From an uncultured Chitinophaga sp. (GTDB taxonomy: Bacteria; Bacteroidota; Bacteroidia; Chitinophagales; Chitinophagaceae): 64,000 nucleotides of DNA. The notes below the pieces were generated by a model. That model searched no databases and was not told the DNA's origin. It saw only the letters and a list, made by a program, of their open reading frames with translations. The DNA lies in contig NZ_CAMLHC010000001.1 of the NCBI RefSeq assembly GCF_946479755.1, forward strand, positions 62,001-126,000. The letters run 5' to 3'. Each line of letters starts with the position of its first letter. The first letter of the stretch is position 1. The position numbers and the translations under genes were made by a program. Of this stretch, positions 8,534 through 15,939 are shown piece after piece.

Positions 8534-9148
8534 CTACAGGTATTGCCTGGACACAGTGTCCACGGTTTCCTGTAATTTCTGGTCCCGGGTAGGTTCACCG
8601 ATGGCATTGAATTTCCACTCGCCGTTTTTCTTATAGAAAACGCCCATGACCATGGAGGTATGTCCGGCAAAGCTGGTGCTGCCGGCGATATCGTAGGTGG
8701 CGAATACTTCATTCACACGGGAAGGTGTGCCTTCGTAGATGCGGATGGAGGCGAAGGGAATAGTGCCGAAGTCGTGGCCGCGGAAGCTGTTGAGCACAAA
8801 AGCCACGTAGTTGACGTTCGGGTTCAGGCGGGACAGGTCTACGGTGATCACTTCGTTGTCGAGGCCGTCGTTGCCGTTCAGGTCGCCGGTCAGGTCATCG
8901 CCGCTGTGGCGGATGGAGCCGTCCTGGGAGCGCAGGTTACCGAAGTAAACCACTTCCTGCAGTTGTTTTTGTTCGCTGAAAAGGGCGCAGCTGCCGTCCA
9001 GGTCTACTGCTTCTTTGGTTTTAGACATGCCAAAGAGGCCTTTTTTTTCGATAGCACCCCAGTTGATGCCTACACAGATATTTTGCAGTTTGGTACCGTT
9101 GCTTTTCTCGAGGCTGATACGTTGGCCTTTTTGAAGATTGATTGCCAT
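8534..9148 (-). CDS. TerD family protein (copy 1)
   Basis: A 204-residue TerD-domain protein. It opens with MAINLQKGQRISL, shared with the next TerD gene, and carries the acidic Ca-binding clusters of the family: VDLDGSCALF and SGDDLTGDLNGNDGLDNE. The C-terminal half has the usual FYKKNGEWKFNAIGEP strand. TerD proteins are cytoplasmic beta-sandwich proteins that bind Ca through these loops and may assemble on the inner membrane with TerC and TerB-type proteins. It lies 46 bases after the second TerD gene and 43 bases before telA on the same strand. Compared with copy 2 it has a longer N-terminal insertion (residues about 14-45). Confidence 0.9.
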   Translation of the reverse strand: MAINLQKGQRISLEKSNGTKLQNICVGINWGAIEKKGLFGMSKTKEAVDLDGSCALFSEQKQLQEVVYFGNLRSQDGSIRHSGDDLTGDLNGNDGLDNEVITVDLSRLNPNVNYVAFVLNSFRGHDFGTIPFASIRIYEGTPSRVNEVFATYDIAGSTSFAGHTSMVMGVFYKKNGEWKFNAIGEPTRDQKLQETVDTVSRQYL

Positions 9149-9194
9149 TGGTCAGGTAATTTAATGGAATGGGTATGGAATAGGTTCGTTTATA

Positions 9195-9749
9195 CTAGTT
9201 GTATTTGTTCAGATAATCCTGCAGACCGCCTTTCATGCCTACGCCTACGGCTTCGAACTTCCACTCGTCGCCACGTTTGTAGATGCGGCCGAATTCCACG
9301 GCGGTTTCGATGGAGAAGTCTTCTTCCAGTTCATATTTCAGGATCACTTCGTTGGTAACGGGATCGAATATACGTACATAGGAATTTCTCACCTGGCCGA
9401 AGTTCTGTCTTCTGGTTTCAGCGTCGTGGATGGTCACTACCACGCAAATTTCAGTCACGTTGGCCGCTGCTTTGGAGAGGTCAATTTTTATCTGTTCGTC
9501 GTCGCCGCCGCCTTCGCCGGTGAGGTTGTCGCCGGTGTGTTCCACGCTGCCGTCCGGAGAAACGAGGTTGTTATAAAACACAAAGTGCTGATCGGACAGG
9601 ATTTTTTTGTTGTCACCCATCACAAAGATGGAAGCATCGAGGTCGAAGCTGGTGCCGGTAGAGGAGGAGTTTACGTCCCAGCCTAAGCCAATAGTGAATT
9701 TGGGTGCATTGATCGTCTGCCGTTGTCCTTTTTGCAAATTAATTGCCAT
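9195..9749 (-). CDS. TerD family protein (copy 2)
   Basis: A 184-residue TerD-domain protein. I start it at the ATG encoding MAINLQKGQRQTI because this matches the N-terminus of the neighbouring TerD copy; the frame is open further upstream but that extension looks spurious. Calcium-loop motifs are FDLDASIFVMGDNKK and HTGDNLTGEGGGDDEQ. The end of the protein (YKRGDEWKFEAVGVGMKGGLQDYLNKYN) is typical of classical TerD/TerE. With this start the gene overlaps the end of the phosphoribosyltransferase gene by 11 bases, which suggests coupled translation. The two TerD copies are paralogous and probably assemble together. Confidence 0.9.
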   Translation of the reverse strand: MAINLQKGQRQTINAPKFTIGLGWDVNSSSTGTSFDLDASIFVMGDNKKILSDQHFVFYNNLVSPDGSVEHTGDNLTGEGGGDDEQIKIDLSKAAANVTEICVVVTIHDAETRRQNFGQVRNSYVRIFDPVTNEVILKYELEEDFSIETAVEFGRIYKRGDEWKFEAVGVGMKGGLQDYLNKYN

Positions 9750-10578
9750 GTTGTATGCTTTTATGTTTTCTGAAAATATAGTGTTTAATATACTGAAGAT
9801 TTTGCTGATAGGCCTCGATGGTGTGGTAACCGTTGCCGATGGCCATATCATACAAAATATTCATGAACTGGTCTGACTGATTTTGCAGGAAAATACAAAA
9901 TGAATCGAAATCGTAGTTCAGAATATATTTTACGATGCGGGTATTGATGGCAAACCGTTCGTCCTGAATGATTTTTTCCAGGTGGAAGATCGATTTGACA
10001 AAATGATAATTGAGGTGGTTCTCAATGTTGGGATGGATACCGGTATTCTGCAGTTCGGCATAATACAGCAGGTACATCTCGTTGGTGAGGCCGTAGGCGT
10101 TCACCATTTTGAGGATCATGCGTTCATGGCCGCCGGTGATACGGATATCATCCAGGAACACGACGGTTTTGCCGGCGAGAAATTCCCGGTCAATATGAAA
10201 GGAATCGTTGCCGATCAGTTTCAGCCGCTGCTCGGCGTCCAGCTCCCCGTAATCTTCCTTATAGGTGATGGTACGGTGTACTTTCGTTTCCTGTACGATC
10301 GGGTGGCCATTGGCCGCCAGCCACCGGTTGAGCCGGAACACGAAGTGGTTCTTCATGGAGAAGGTAGCGGTGGGAATGAACGCATACGGGCTGGATACTA
10401 CCACCAGTTGCGGCACGGTGCGGCCTTTCAGGTGATGTTCAATAAACCCGTCCGCCAGGGTAACGCCGAACTTTTCCGCGACAAGATCGTCACCGAATTT
10501 AAAACGGCTGTAATCATCCGGGCAAAATCCGAACTGGCTGGTATCTGTGATTTTATGCAGGGAGTAAGTCGTTGTCAT
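9739..10578 (-). CDS. Phosphoribosyltransferase-like protein of the Ter cluster
   Basis: A 279-residue soluble protein. Residues 139-151 (VVFLDDIRITGGH) form a classic PRPP-binding signature of type I phosphoribosyltransferases: hydrophobic strand, two acidic residues and a T/G-rich loop. A second strand, QLVVVSSPYAFIPT (residues 57-70), fits the pyrophosphate-binding region. The C-terminal third is helical and unlike known nucleotide-salvage enzymes. PRTase genes next to HAD, TerD and TelA genes have been described in Ter-type operons, where they were proposed to make a nucleoside-like metabolite; the substrate is not known. Its ATG overlaps the stop of the HAD gene by one base (TGATG), so the two are coupled. 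Confidence 0.75.
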   Translation of the reverse strand: MTTTYSLHKITDTSQFGFCPDDYSRFKFGDDLVAEKFGVTLADGFIEHHLKGRTVPQLVVVSSPYAFIPTATFSMKNHFVFRLNRWLAANGHPIVQETKVHRTITYKEDYGELDAEQRLKLIGNDSFHIDREFLAGKTVVFLDDIRITGGHERMILKMVNAYGLTNEMYLLYYAELQNTGIHPNIENHLNYHFVKSIFHLEKIIQDERFAINTRIVKYILNYDFDSFCIFLQNQSDQFMNILYDMAIGNGYHTIEAYQQNLQYIKHYIFRKHKSIQHGN

Positions 10579-11276
10579 CAGTTAAGCAGGCTTGAAATAC
10601 ATTGATTGTTGGAATTGACCAGTAAAGAATGAATGCCGGCCTCGCTGGCGCCTTTGATATCTGCCTTTACGTTATCGCCTATATGTATGATCTGTTGGGG
10701 CAGGACGGCCTCCCCGTTCCTGGTGTTGGCAATGGAGCCCAGCATGAGCCGGAACATTTCAGGGTTGGGTTTGGACACGCCGGTTTCATCTGAATACAGC
10801 TGAAAATGCAGGTATTGGTCCAGTTCCAGTTCCTGTAATACTTTCCGGAGGGTACTTCCTTTAATGAACGCGGTGTTGCTCAGGAGGCTGAGGGTACAGT
10901 CCTGCCGCTGGTGCAGTGTACGCAGAACAGCTGCGGTAGCAGAGCAATATACGGTAGGCCGGTATTGCAGTACCAGCGCCTCCATTTCGTTGTAGAGCGC
11001 CGGCAGGTCCACCGTCCCAAAGTCGTACTGATGATCGTTCATCTCACTGATGACCATCAGATGCAGCGTGTCCGTATCAATGTTGCCGCCGGTTTTTTCG
11101 TTGATGGCGTTGGTCATCACGTCTATCCGGCGGAAGATACGTTCCACTTCTTCAAGCGTTTTTTGCTGCTGGTTAAAATGATCAAAAAAGAATTTTGTCC
11201 GCTCCCGCTTAAAGGAAGGATTGGATCTGATCAAGGTTAACCAGAGATCAAAGGAGTAATGCTGGTATTTATTCAT
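10578..11276 (-). CDS. HAD-superfamily hydrolase
   Basis: About 232 residues if started at MNKYQHYSFDLW; an in-frame upstream start at 11309 would add 11 residues without similarity. HAD motifs are visible in order: FDLWLTLI (nucleophile Asp in DxWxT, with tryptophan where phosphatases often have a second Asp), LLSNTAF (motif II), GVSKPNP (motif III Lys) and IHIGDNVKADIKG (motif IV acidic pair). The helical cap lies between motifs I and II. It is probably a phosphatase acting on a small phosphorylated metabolite and is the first gene of the minus-strand Ter operon, coupled to the PRTase gene. A TPP riboswitch lies about 340 bases upstream on the same strand, so a role in thiamine phosphate metabolism cannot be excluded. 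Confidence 0.8.
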   Translation of the reverse strand: MNKYQHYSFDLWLTLIRSNPSFKRERTKFFFDHFNQQQKTLEEVERIFRRIDVMTNAINEKTGGNIDTDTLHLMVISEMNDHQYDFGTVDLPALYNEMEALVLQYRPTVYCSATAAVLRTLHQRQDCTLSLLSNTAFIKGSTLRKVLQELELDQYLHFQLYSDETGVSKPNPEMFRLMLGSIANTRNGEAVLPQQIIHIGDNVKADIKGASEAGIHSLLVNSNNQCISSLLN

Positions 11277-11521
11277 CAGTTGGTTATGGTGTATAATGCT
11301 CACGGACACCGCATATCAGGGAGTCCGCACAAATCAGGGTTAAACCTATTTATGGTCGCATAGTGTGAATATAAGTTTTGTTTACAAACAGGACATTCCT
11401 TTTTTAGTTATACGCATGACTGAGCCGGGATTATATCAAAAAGCCTGCCGTAGTGTTCGCCGGCTAATATAACATATAATACTACACGGAGATGAAAAAA
11501 TTGCAGTGTTAAAGGAAGGAT

Positions 11522-11543
11522 AACGGCCTGTTTGCCGTTTTTG
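11522..11543 (+). terminator. Hairpin with T run in the 11.3-11.97 kb intergenic region
   Basis: AACGGC and GCCGTT form a perfect 6-bp stem with a 6-base loop, followed by T residues on the plus strand. No protein gene is seen before it on that strand. The only candidates are a six-codon reading frame (MKKLQC, from 11492) and a possible small RNA. The rest of 11310-11570 holds nothing I recognise. Confidence 0.45.
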
Positions 11544-11576
11544 TTGCTGTCAAAATGACAACTTATCTAGTGGGGG

Positions 11577-11615
11577 CAAAAAAGAGAGGCGCCGGGTTTA
11601 CCAGTGCCTCCCTGG
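11577..11615 (-). terminator. Intrinsic terminator downstream of the TPP riboswitch
   Basis: On the minus strand GGGAGGC pairs with GCCTCTC around a loop and is followed by an unbroken T run (A residues at 11577-11583). It starts just after the riboswitch core, the usual arrangement for a switch that stops transcription when thiamine pyrophosphate is bound. Confidence 0.75.
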
Positions 11616-11703
11616 TGTTTCTTGCTTTCCTACGCTGGTATTATCCAGTTCAGGTTGTAAGGGTATAATCTCAGGTGTTGTGTTACCAAACCACCCCTTT
11701 TCA
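11615..11703 (-). ncRNA. TPP riboswitch (THI element)
   Basis: Reading the minus strand, the conserved THI-box blocks occur in order: GGGGTG, then ACCTGAGAT, then ACCCTTACAACCTGAACTGG, then ATAATACCAGCGTAGGAA. CTGAGAT and GAACCTGA-type blocks are the pyrimidine sensor and the CCAGCGTAGG block is the pyrophosphate-binding arm. The variable P3 stem is short. The next gene on this strand is the HAD hydrolase about 340 bases away, beyond the adjoining terminator. No thiC, thiE, tenA or thiamine transporter gene is present in the window. Confidence 0.9.
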
Positions 11704-11968
11704 GAAACATCTTGCTTAAGATAATAAAAGAATCATGCCGGAAGGCCGCTCAGAAGAAAAGTGCTGATTTTCAATGGAAACCGTTATGGGCAACGGCTTT
11801 CATTGTAGCACAGATTGCACATTCCGGGGCACATTCCGGGGGGATTATTGCCTGCCCGCTATCGGCGCTTTCCGGCTGTAATCCGCCGCAGTACCGCGAT
11901 AACCAAACCGGTAGGCTGTTTGTTTCCTGTATACACGCCGTATTGTTTCACCATTTAAAACTTTTCTT

Positions 11969-12178
11969 ATGGCTATCGTTAAAGTGATTGAGGTGATTGC
12001 CTCCTCCGAAAAAGGTTTTGAAGATGCTGTACAGAATGCAGTGCAGGAAGTCAGCAAAACCATTCACAACGTAGATTCTGTATTTGTAAAGGATTTTAAG
12101 GTGCATGTACAGGATGGCAAAATCACCACCTACGGGGCAATCTGTAAAGTGTCGTTCCGGCTTGATGATAAACGTTGA
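11969..12178 (+). CDS. Dodecin family flavin-binding protein
   Basis: A 69-residue protein with the dodecin pattern: a first strand VKVIEVIASSEKGFEDAVQNAV, one helix, then two long strands ending in YGAICKVSFRLDD. Dodecins form hollow dodecamers that bind flavins or CoA and act as a buffer or store in the cytoplasm. The motif ASSEKGFEDAV corresponds to the region between strand 1 and the helix. It is a single-gene unit with its own terminator at 12189-12238, next to a universal stress protein gene on the same strand. An overlapping 91-codon frame from 11712 is not believed to be real. Confidence 0.9.
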   Translation: MAIVKVIEVIASSEKGFEDAVQNAVQEVSKTIHNVDSVFVKDFKVHVQDGKITTYGAICKVSFRLDDKR

Positions 12179-12188
12179 CCAGCGAACA

Positions 12189-12238
12189 GGGATTGGGTGG
12201 GTCCGGGGTTTAAAACCCGGCATGTTCAATCCCTTTTT
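12189..12238 (+). terminator. Rho-independent terminator after the dodecin gene
   Basis: An outer stem of GGGATTG with CAATCCC and an inner stem of CCGGGGTTT with AAACCCGG are followed by TTTTT. It lies 11 bases after the dodecin stop. Confidence 0.8.
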
Positions 12239-12261
12239 CACCTCGCCTAAAAGAAGATAAT

Positions 12262-13104
12262 ATGAAAACGATACTAATTCTGACCGACTTTTCGGATGCC
12301 GCCTTCCGGGCGGCAGAATACGCTACCAGCCTGGCACCGGCGCTGGGCGTAGAGCGCCTGATCCTCTACCACGCCTACCGTACCATGGTGCAGGGCTCTG
12401 ATGTGCCGGTGCCTGCCCCACAGGTGGAAAATCTCGTATATGTGGAAAATATGGAAAAGCTGGCTTCCCTGCAGGACCAGCTCCGGATGATGACAGACGC
12501 CGATCCTAAATACGAGTTGCTGGCGGAAGACGCGTTTTTGCCCGATCAGCTGAACAAACTCTGCCAGGAAAAAGAGGTGGCGCTGGTGGTCATGGGCGTT
12601 GCGGGGAAGACAGGGTTGCAGCAGTTTTTTATGGGCAGCAACACTTCGCAGGTGCTGAAAGTAAGTGAGTATCCCGTACTGGTAGTGCCCAAAGAGGCCG
12701 TTGTCGGGAAGGGCATCAGCAGCGTCGTCTTTTCCACGGACCTGCAGAATATCTCCAAAGCCTCCCTGGAACAGCTATATCGTTTCCTGGACCTGTTCCG
12801 CCCCGAAGTGCATGTGGTCAACGTGGAACCGCCTGCGGCAGATAAATATACCGACGACACCAAAAAACAGATCACCGCATTACATGATGTGCTGGAGCGG
12901 TACACGCCGGCTTTCCATTATGTGACCGGTACCCACATTGCCGACAGCGTCCTGGAGTTTGCCCGGGAACACCATGCCTCCCTGATCGTAACGGTGCCCA
13001 AAAAACATTCTTTTATTTCTTCCATCTTCCACAAAAGCATATCCAAGGAACTGGCCTATAATTCCCCGGTGCCGCTGCTCTCGATACCGGCACTGCCGGA
13101 ATAG
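12262..13104 (+). CDS. Universal stress protein, two tandem UspA domains
   Basis: A 280-residue protein with two UspA folds in tandem. The first starts with KTILILTDFSDAAFRAAEYA and has VVMGVAGKTGLQQFFMGSNTSQVL, which fits the ATP-binding G-2x-G-9x-G(S/T) pattern near residues 113-130, followed by YPVLVVPKE. The second starts near SSVVFSTDLQNISKASLEQL and ends with HKSISKELAYNSPVPLLSIP; its glycine loop is degenerate, so only the first half may bind nucleotide. It is cytoplasmic with no membrane helix. Such proteins respond to starvation and oxidative stress in many bacteria; no specific target can be named. It stands alone after the dodecin terminator. Confidence 0.9.
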   Translation: MKTILILTDFSDAAFRAAEYATSLAPALGVERLILYHAYRTMVQGSDVPVPAPQVENLVYVENMEKLASLQDQLRMMTDADPKYELLAEDAFLPDQLNKLCQEKEVALVVMGVAGKTGLQQFFMGSNTSQVLKVSEYPVLVVPKEAVVGKGISSVVFSTDLQNISKASLEQLYRFLDLFRPEVHVVNVEPPAADKYTDDTKKQITALHDVLERYTPAFHYVTGTHIADSVLEFAREHHASLIVTVPKKHSFISSIFHKSISKELAYNSPVPLLSIPALPE

Positions 13105-13120
13105 CTGTTGGCCTCTCCGT

Positions 13121-13140
13121 CCCAGGGCTAACGCCCTGGG
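13121..13140. repeat. GC-rich intergenic palindrome (copy 1)
   Basis: CCCAGGGC and GCCCTGGG form a perfect hairpin with a 4-base loop, between the convergent UspA and TIM-barrel genes. Similar hairpins built of CCC-GGG arms with short loops occur at 18021-18040 and 32987-33006. Confidence 0.6.
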
Positions 13141-13161
13141 GACCGAAAGCAGAATGTTCCG

Positions 13162-14007
13162 TTACGATTTCACGGTATTGACCACCCCTTTGAAATAACC
13201 GGCGGATTCGGTGATGCCGGGCAGGGGATCTTTCATGTCTTTTTCATATTCGATGCTGCAGATTCCTTTGTAGCGTACTTTATCCAACGCGCGGACGAGG
13301 CTGGCAAAGTCGATGACGCCCCGGCCTATTTCGGTGGGCTTGCCCTCTTTGGAGGCGGCCGTGACATCTTTCAGGTGCAGGTCAAAGACTCTTTCCTTAT
13401 AGGCCAGTACCGCTTTGGCCGGGTCTTCGCCGGCGCGGGTAGCGTGACCGATGTCGATACACAGTCCCATACGGGCATCGCGGTTTTTGATATGCTCCCA
13501 TGCATTGCGCGGACCGGGATACAAGGCGTCTTCCGGGCCGTGGTTGTGGATGGCGAGGCGTATGTTGTGTTGTTTAACCTGTTGTTCGGTATAGTCCAGC
13601 AGTTCAGGCACAGGCACGCCTACAATCATAGGCACCCCCACTTTTTTGGCGTAGGCAAAAGCTTCTTCCACTGCCTGCCGGGTCTTCATATAGATAACGC
13701 CTACCGCATATACGTTGATGTCTGCGTCGCGGAATTGAGCGAGCACGGCTGCTATTTGTTCCGGGCTGCTCTGTAGCGGCAGGTGGATGTCTTTCACGGA
13801 AATATGGCGGATGTTGGCCCGTTGCATCATCGCGATGGCCTGGTCCGGCTTGAACTGAGCGAAGGTGTATCCGGCCACGCCGACAGACAAACGGTCTTTC
13901 GCCGGCGCTGCAACAGCGGGGCTTGCCGCGGCGGACAACAAAGGAGAGAGGCCGGTGGCTGCCAGTCCCACGGAGGCTTGCAGCAGGAAATTTCTTCTCG
14001 AAGACAT
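13162..14007 (-). CDS. Twin-arginine exported sugar phosphate isomerase/epimerase-like protein
   Basis: About 281 residues. The N-terminus MSSRRNFLLQASVGLAATGL is a twin-arginine (Tat) signal, so the protein is probably exported folded to the periplasm. The remainder reads as a xylose-isomerase-like TIM barrel (AP endonuclease 2 fold): IRHISVKDIHLPL, IRLAIHNHGPED, GLCIDIGHATRAGEDP, VFDLHLKDVTA and YKGICSIEYE supply the His, Asp and Glu metal ligands. Members epimerise or isomerise sugars and related polyols, and Bacteroidota hold many exported copies. The substrate is not predictable here. An ATG two codons upstream (14013) is equally possible. The gene is isolated and divergent from the AraC regulator at 14186. 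Confidence 0.8.
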   Translation of the reverse strand: MSSRRNFLLQASVGLAATGLSPLLSAAASPAVAAPAKDRLSVGVAGYTFAQFKPDQAIAMMQRANIRHISVKDIHLPLQSSPEQIAAVLAQFRDADINVYAVGVIYMKTRQAVEEAFAYAKKVGVPMIVGVPVPELLDYTEQQVKQHNIRLAIHNHGPEDALYPGPRNAWEHIKNRDARMGLCIDIGHATRAGEDPAKAVLAYKERVFDLHLKDVTAASKEGKPTEIGRGVIDFASLVRALDKVRYKGICSIEYEKDMKDPLPGITESAGYFKGVVNTVKS

Positions 14008-14185
14008 AAGCATACAATTGGTATAGGTGCCAAGATCTTTAAATTTTCCGGCATTTTCCCCGCAAATATTACCTGCGGCTGGTGTTTTCTGAAGCCCGGC
14101 GATTGTTGGCCGGAATGTTTACATTTGTTGGGCGGCCGCATAGGTTGGAGTGCCGGCCGCCCCATTAACCTATAAAACGAGGAAG

Positions 14186-15025
14186 ATGAAACCACGTATG
14201 AAAGCCTATACGCCGCACCCTGTCCTGCAAGATTTTGTCGCCAGCATCGGCGTCTATGAAGCTGATTTCTCGCAGATGCCGGGGCTTTCCAACATATACC
14301 GGTTCGTGCCTACTTTCCAGCGGTACATCATGTTTTATGTCAAAGACCCGATAAAAGTGCTGCGGGTATATAACGATACTTATGAGACCAAATCCGTATC
14401 CCTGACGGTAGGACCGCTGGAGCGGGCCGTGACGCTGGACATGGGACGGCATCATATCGCCCTGGGCGTGGCTTTTAAGCCCGGTGGCCTGTTTCGCCTG
14501 CTGAACATCCCCATGACCGAGCTGCATGAACAGGATTTTGATACCAGCCTGCTGCTGGGCAACGAAATAAAAGACATCAATGAACAGCTCCAGGAAAATA
14601 CACACGATTGGGACAAGATGGTCCGCGTTGTGGAGACTTACCTGCTCAAAAAAGTGTCCCGCCTCAAGCCTGAGCTGCCGGTCGATCTCGTGATGAGCAA
14701 CCTGGTGGCGCATACCGGAAATATCACTATCGAGCGGCTGGCTTCCGACGCCTGTGTCAGCGTACGGCAGTTCGAACGCAAAGTGGTGGAGCGTACCGGT
14801 ATGTCCCCTAAACGGTACGCCCGGCTGATCCGCTTCTGTAAAGCCTACCACCTGAAAGAGCTGCATCCCGAAGCCACCTGGACACGCATCGCGCACATGA
14901 GCGGCTACTACGACCAGATGCACTTTATCCGCGATTTTAAAGAGTTTGCAGGAATCACCCCTTCCTTTATTGACGAAGCGTCGCTCGTGAACACCATCCG
15001 TCTGCACCGGATGATGACGCCGTAA
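14186..15025 (+). CDS. AraC family transcriptional regulator
   Basis: A 279-residue regulator when started at MKPRMKAYTPHP, chosen because GAGGAAG precedes this ATG; the open frame extends 36 bases further. The N-terminal part (residues about 1-150) is the beta-rich sensor region common in Bacteroidota AraC proteins (YIMFYVKDPIKVL ... VGPLERAVTLDMG). The C-terminal 100 residues contain two helix-turn-helix units: ITIERLASDACVSVRQFERK and TWTRIAHMSGYYDQMHFIRDFK, followed by the family ending AGITPS. It is divergent from the exported TIM-barrel gene (start 14007), with about 180 bases between, so it may control that gene; this is inference from position. Confidence 0.85.
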   Translation: MKPRMKAYTPHPVLQDFVASIGVYEADFSQMPGLSNIYRFVPTFQRYIMFYVKDPIKVLRVYNDTYETKSVSLTVGPLERAVTLDMGRHHIALGVAFKPGGLFRLLNIPMTELHEQDFDTSLLLGNEIKDINEQLQENTHDWDKMVRVVETYLLKKVSRLKPELPVDLVMSNLVAHTGNITIERLASDACVSVRQFERKVVERTGMSPKRYARLIRFCKAYHLKELHPEATWTRIAHMSGYYDQMHFIRDFKEFAGITPSFIDEASLVNTIRLHRMMTP

Positions 15026-15346
15026 AAAGATGTCGCATTTGTACTATTCACCTACCGGTAATCACGATAATTTTGAGACCGGAAGAGAGGAGTGCCTTTG
15101 TCTGTCCTTTACCTAACCGTATGAATGACAAGGGGTTCTCAGATAGCATCTTCTTCCGCCATTCTAATCTACGTCGTCTTAATCAGTATGTGCCATTGTT
15201 TGTTGTACCCCAACCTTTTTGAAAGGTCCCGGATTCCCGGCCTTGCCATATAGTAGTAATTGGTTTGAAGTGAAAAAAGCCGTACCGTCTTCCGATTGGT
15301 GCGGTTCTTTTATTTACCTTTAGGGAAACCGTTTGATCCCGATAGT
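15026..15346 (+). other. Intergenic region with a probable terminator
   Basis: This stretch has no convincing gene. A 33-codon ATG frame at 15121-15222 has no recognisable similarity and no clear ribosome site. At 15273-15313 AAGCCGTACC and GGTGCGGTT form a hairpin flanked by A and T runs, which may act as a terminator in either direction. Nothing else is evident. Confidence 0.4.
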
Positions 15347-15862
15347 ATGAAACCATTTATATTCCTCTTGTTATCAATAACCTGTGGTACCCCCGCCTTC
15401 GCCCAAACACCCGGCCAGCCTGCCACACGCAAAACAAGCCGGGACGACCGGCCTCCTGTTTATTTTGTAGACAGCGTGCAGGTGACAGCAGCTGACCTGG
15501 CAGAATTCAATCCCAACAATGTCGCGTATGTATGTGTGTTGAAAAGCAAGGACCTGCACAGCGGGCAGGACATCAAAACTATTTTTATTGAAACGAAAAC
15601 GTTTGTTCGTCACCGTTATTGGCTGATCTTCAGCCAGGATGCCGCTTATCGTAAGCTGGTACCCTCACCGGAAGAAGACGGATCGGTAGCATACATCGTG
15701 AACGGAAAACTGCAGACAGCGACCGCGGAAAGCGATCTTGCTGCGGTTAACATTCACTCGTTCATTAGCCTTGCCATCCTCGATAAAGCCGCTTTAGAGC
15801 AACAGTATGGTGTAAAAGGAAAAAAACACGGCGTGGTGGTACAATTGAAAAAAGATAACTGA
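15347..15862 (+). CDS. Secreted protein of unknown function
   Basis: A 171-residue protein started at MKPFIFLLLSITCGTPAFAQ, a clear Sec signal peptide with an AFA-Q cleavage site; the longer open frame upstream lacks support. The mature part is small and soluble, with the strands PPVYFVDSVQVTAADLAEF and VAYVCVLKSKDLHSGQDIKTIFIETK. This resembles short TonB-plug-like or beta-lactamase-regulator-associated fragments often found in Bacteroidota, but I cannot place it in a family. It stands alone between a probable terminator and the GMC oxidoreductase gene. It probably acts in the periplasm. Confidence 0.65.
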   Translation: MKPFIFLLLSITCGTPAFAQTPGQPATRKTSRDDRPPVYFVDSVQVTAADLAEFNPNNVAYVCVLKSKDLHSGQDIKTIFIETKTFVRHRYWLIFSQDAAYRKLVPSPEEDGSVAYIVNGKLQTATAESDLAAVNIHSFISLAILDKAALEQQYGVKGKKHGVVVQLKKDN

Positions 15863-15939
15863 TCTTTCCGGTCGTCCTATTTCTGTTAGGTTTGTATGAA
15901 TATTTTACTATTTTTCGGCCTGCCAGTAAATTCCGTGGA

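Noticed and set aside
11712..11987. A 91-codon plus-strand frame before the dodecin gene.
   Set aside because: It overlaps the dodecin start, has no recognisable domain and no ribosome site.
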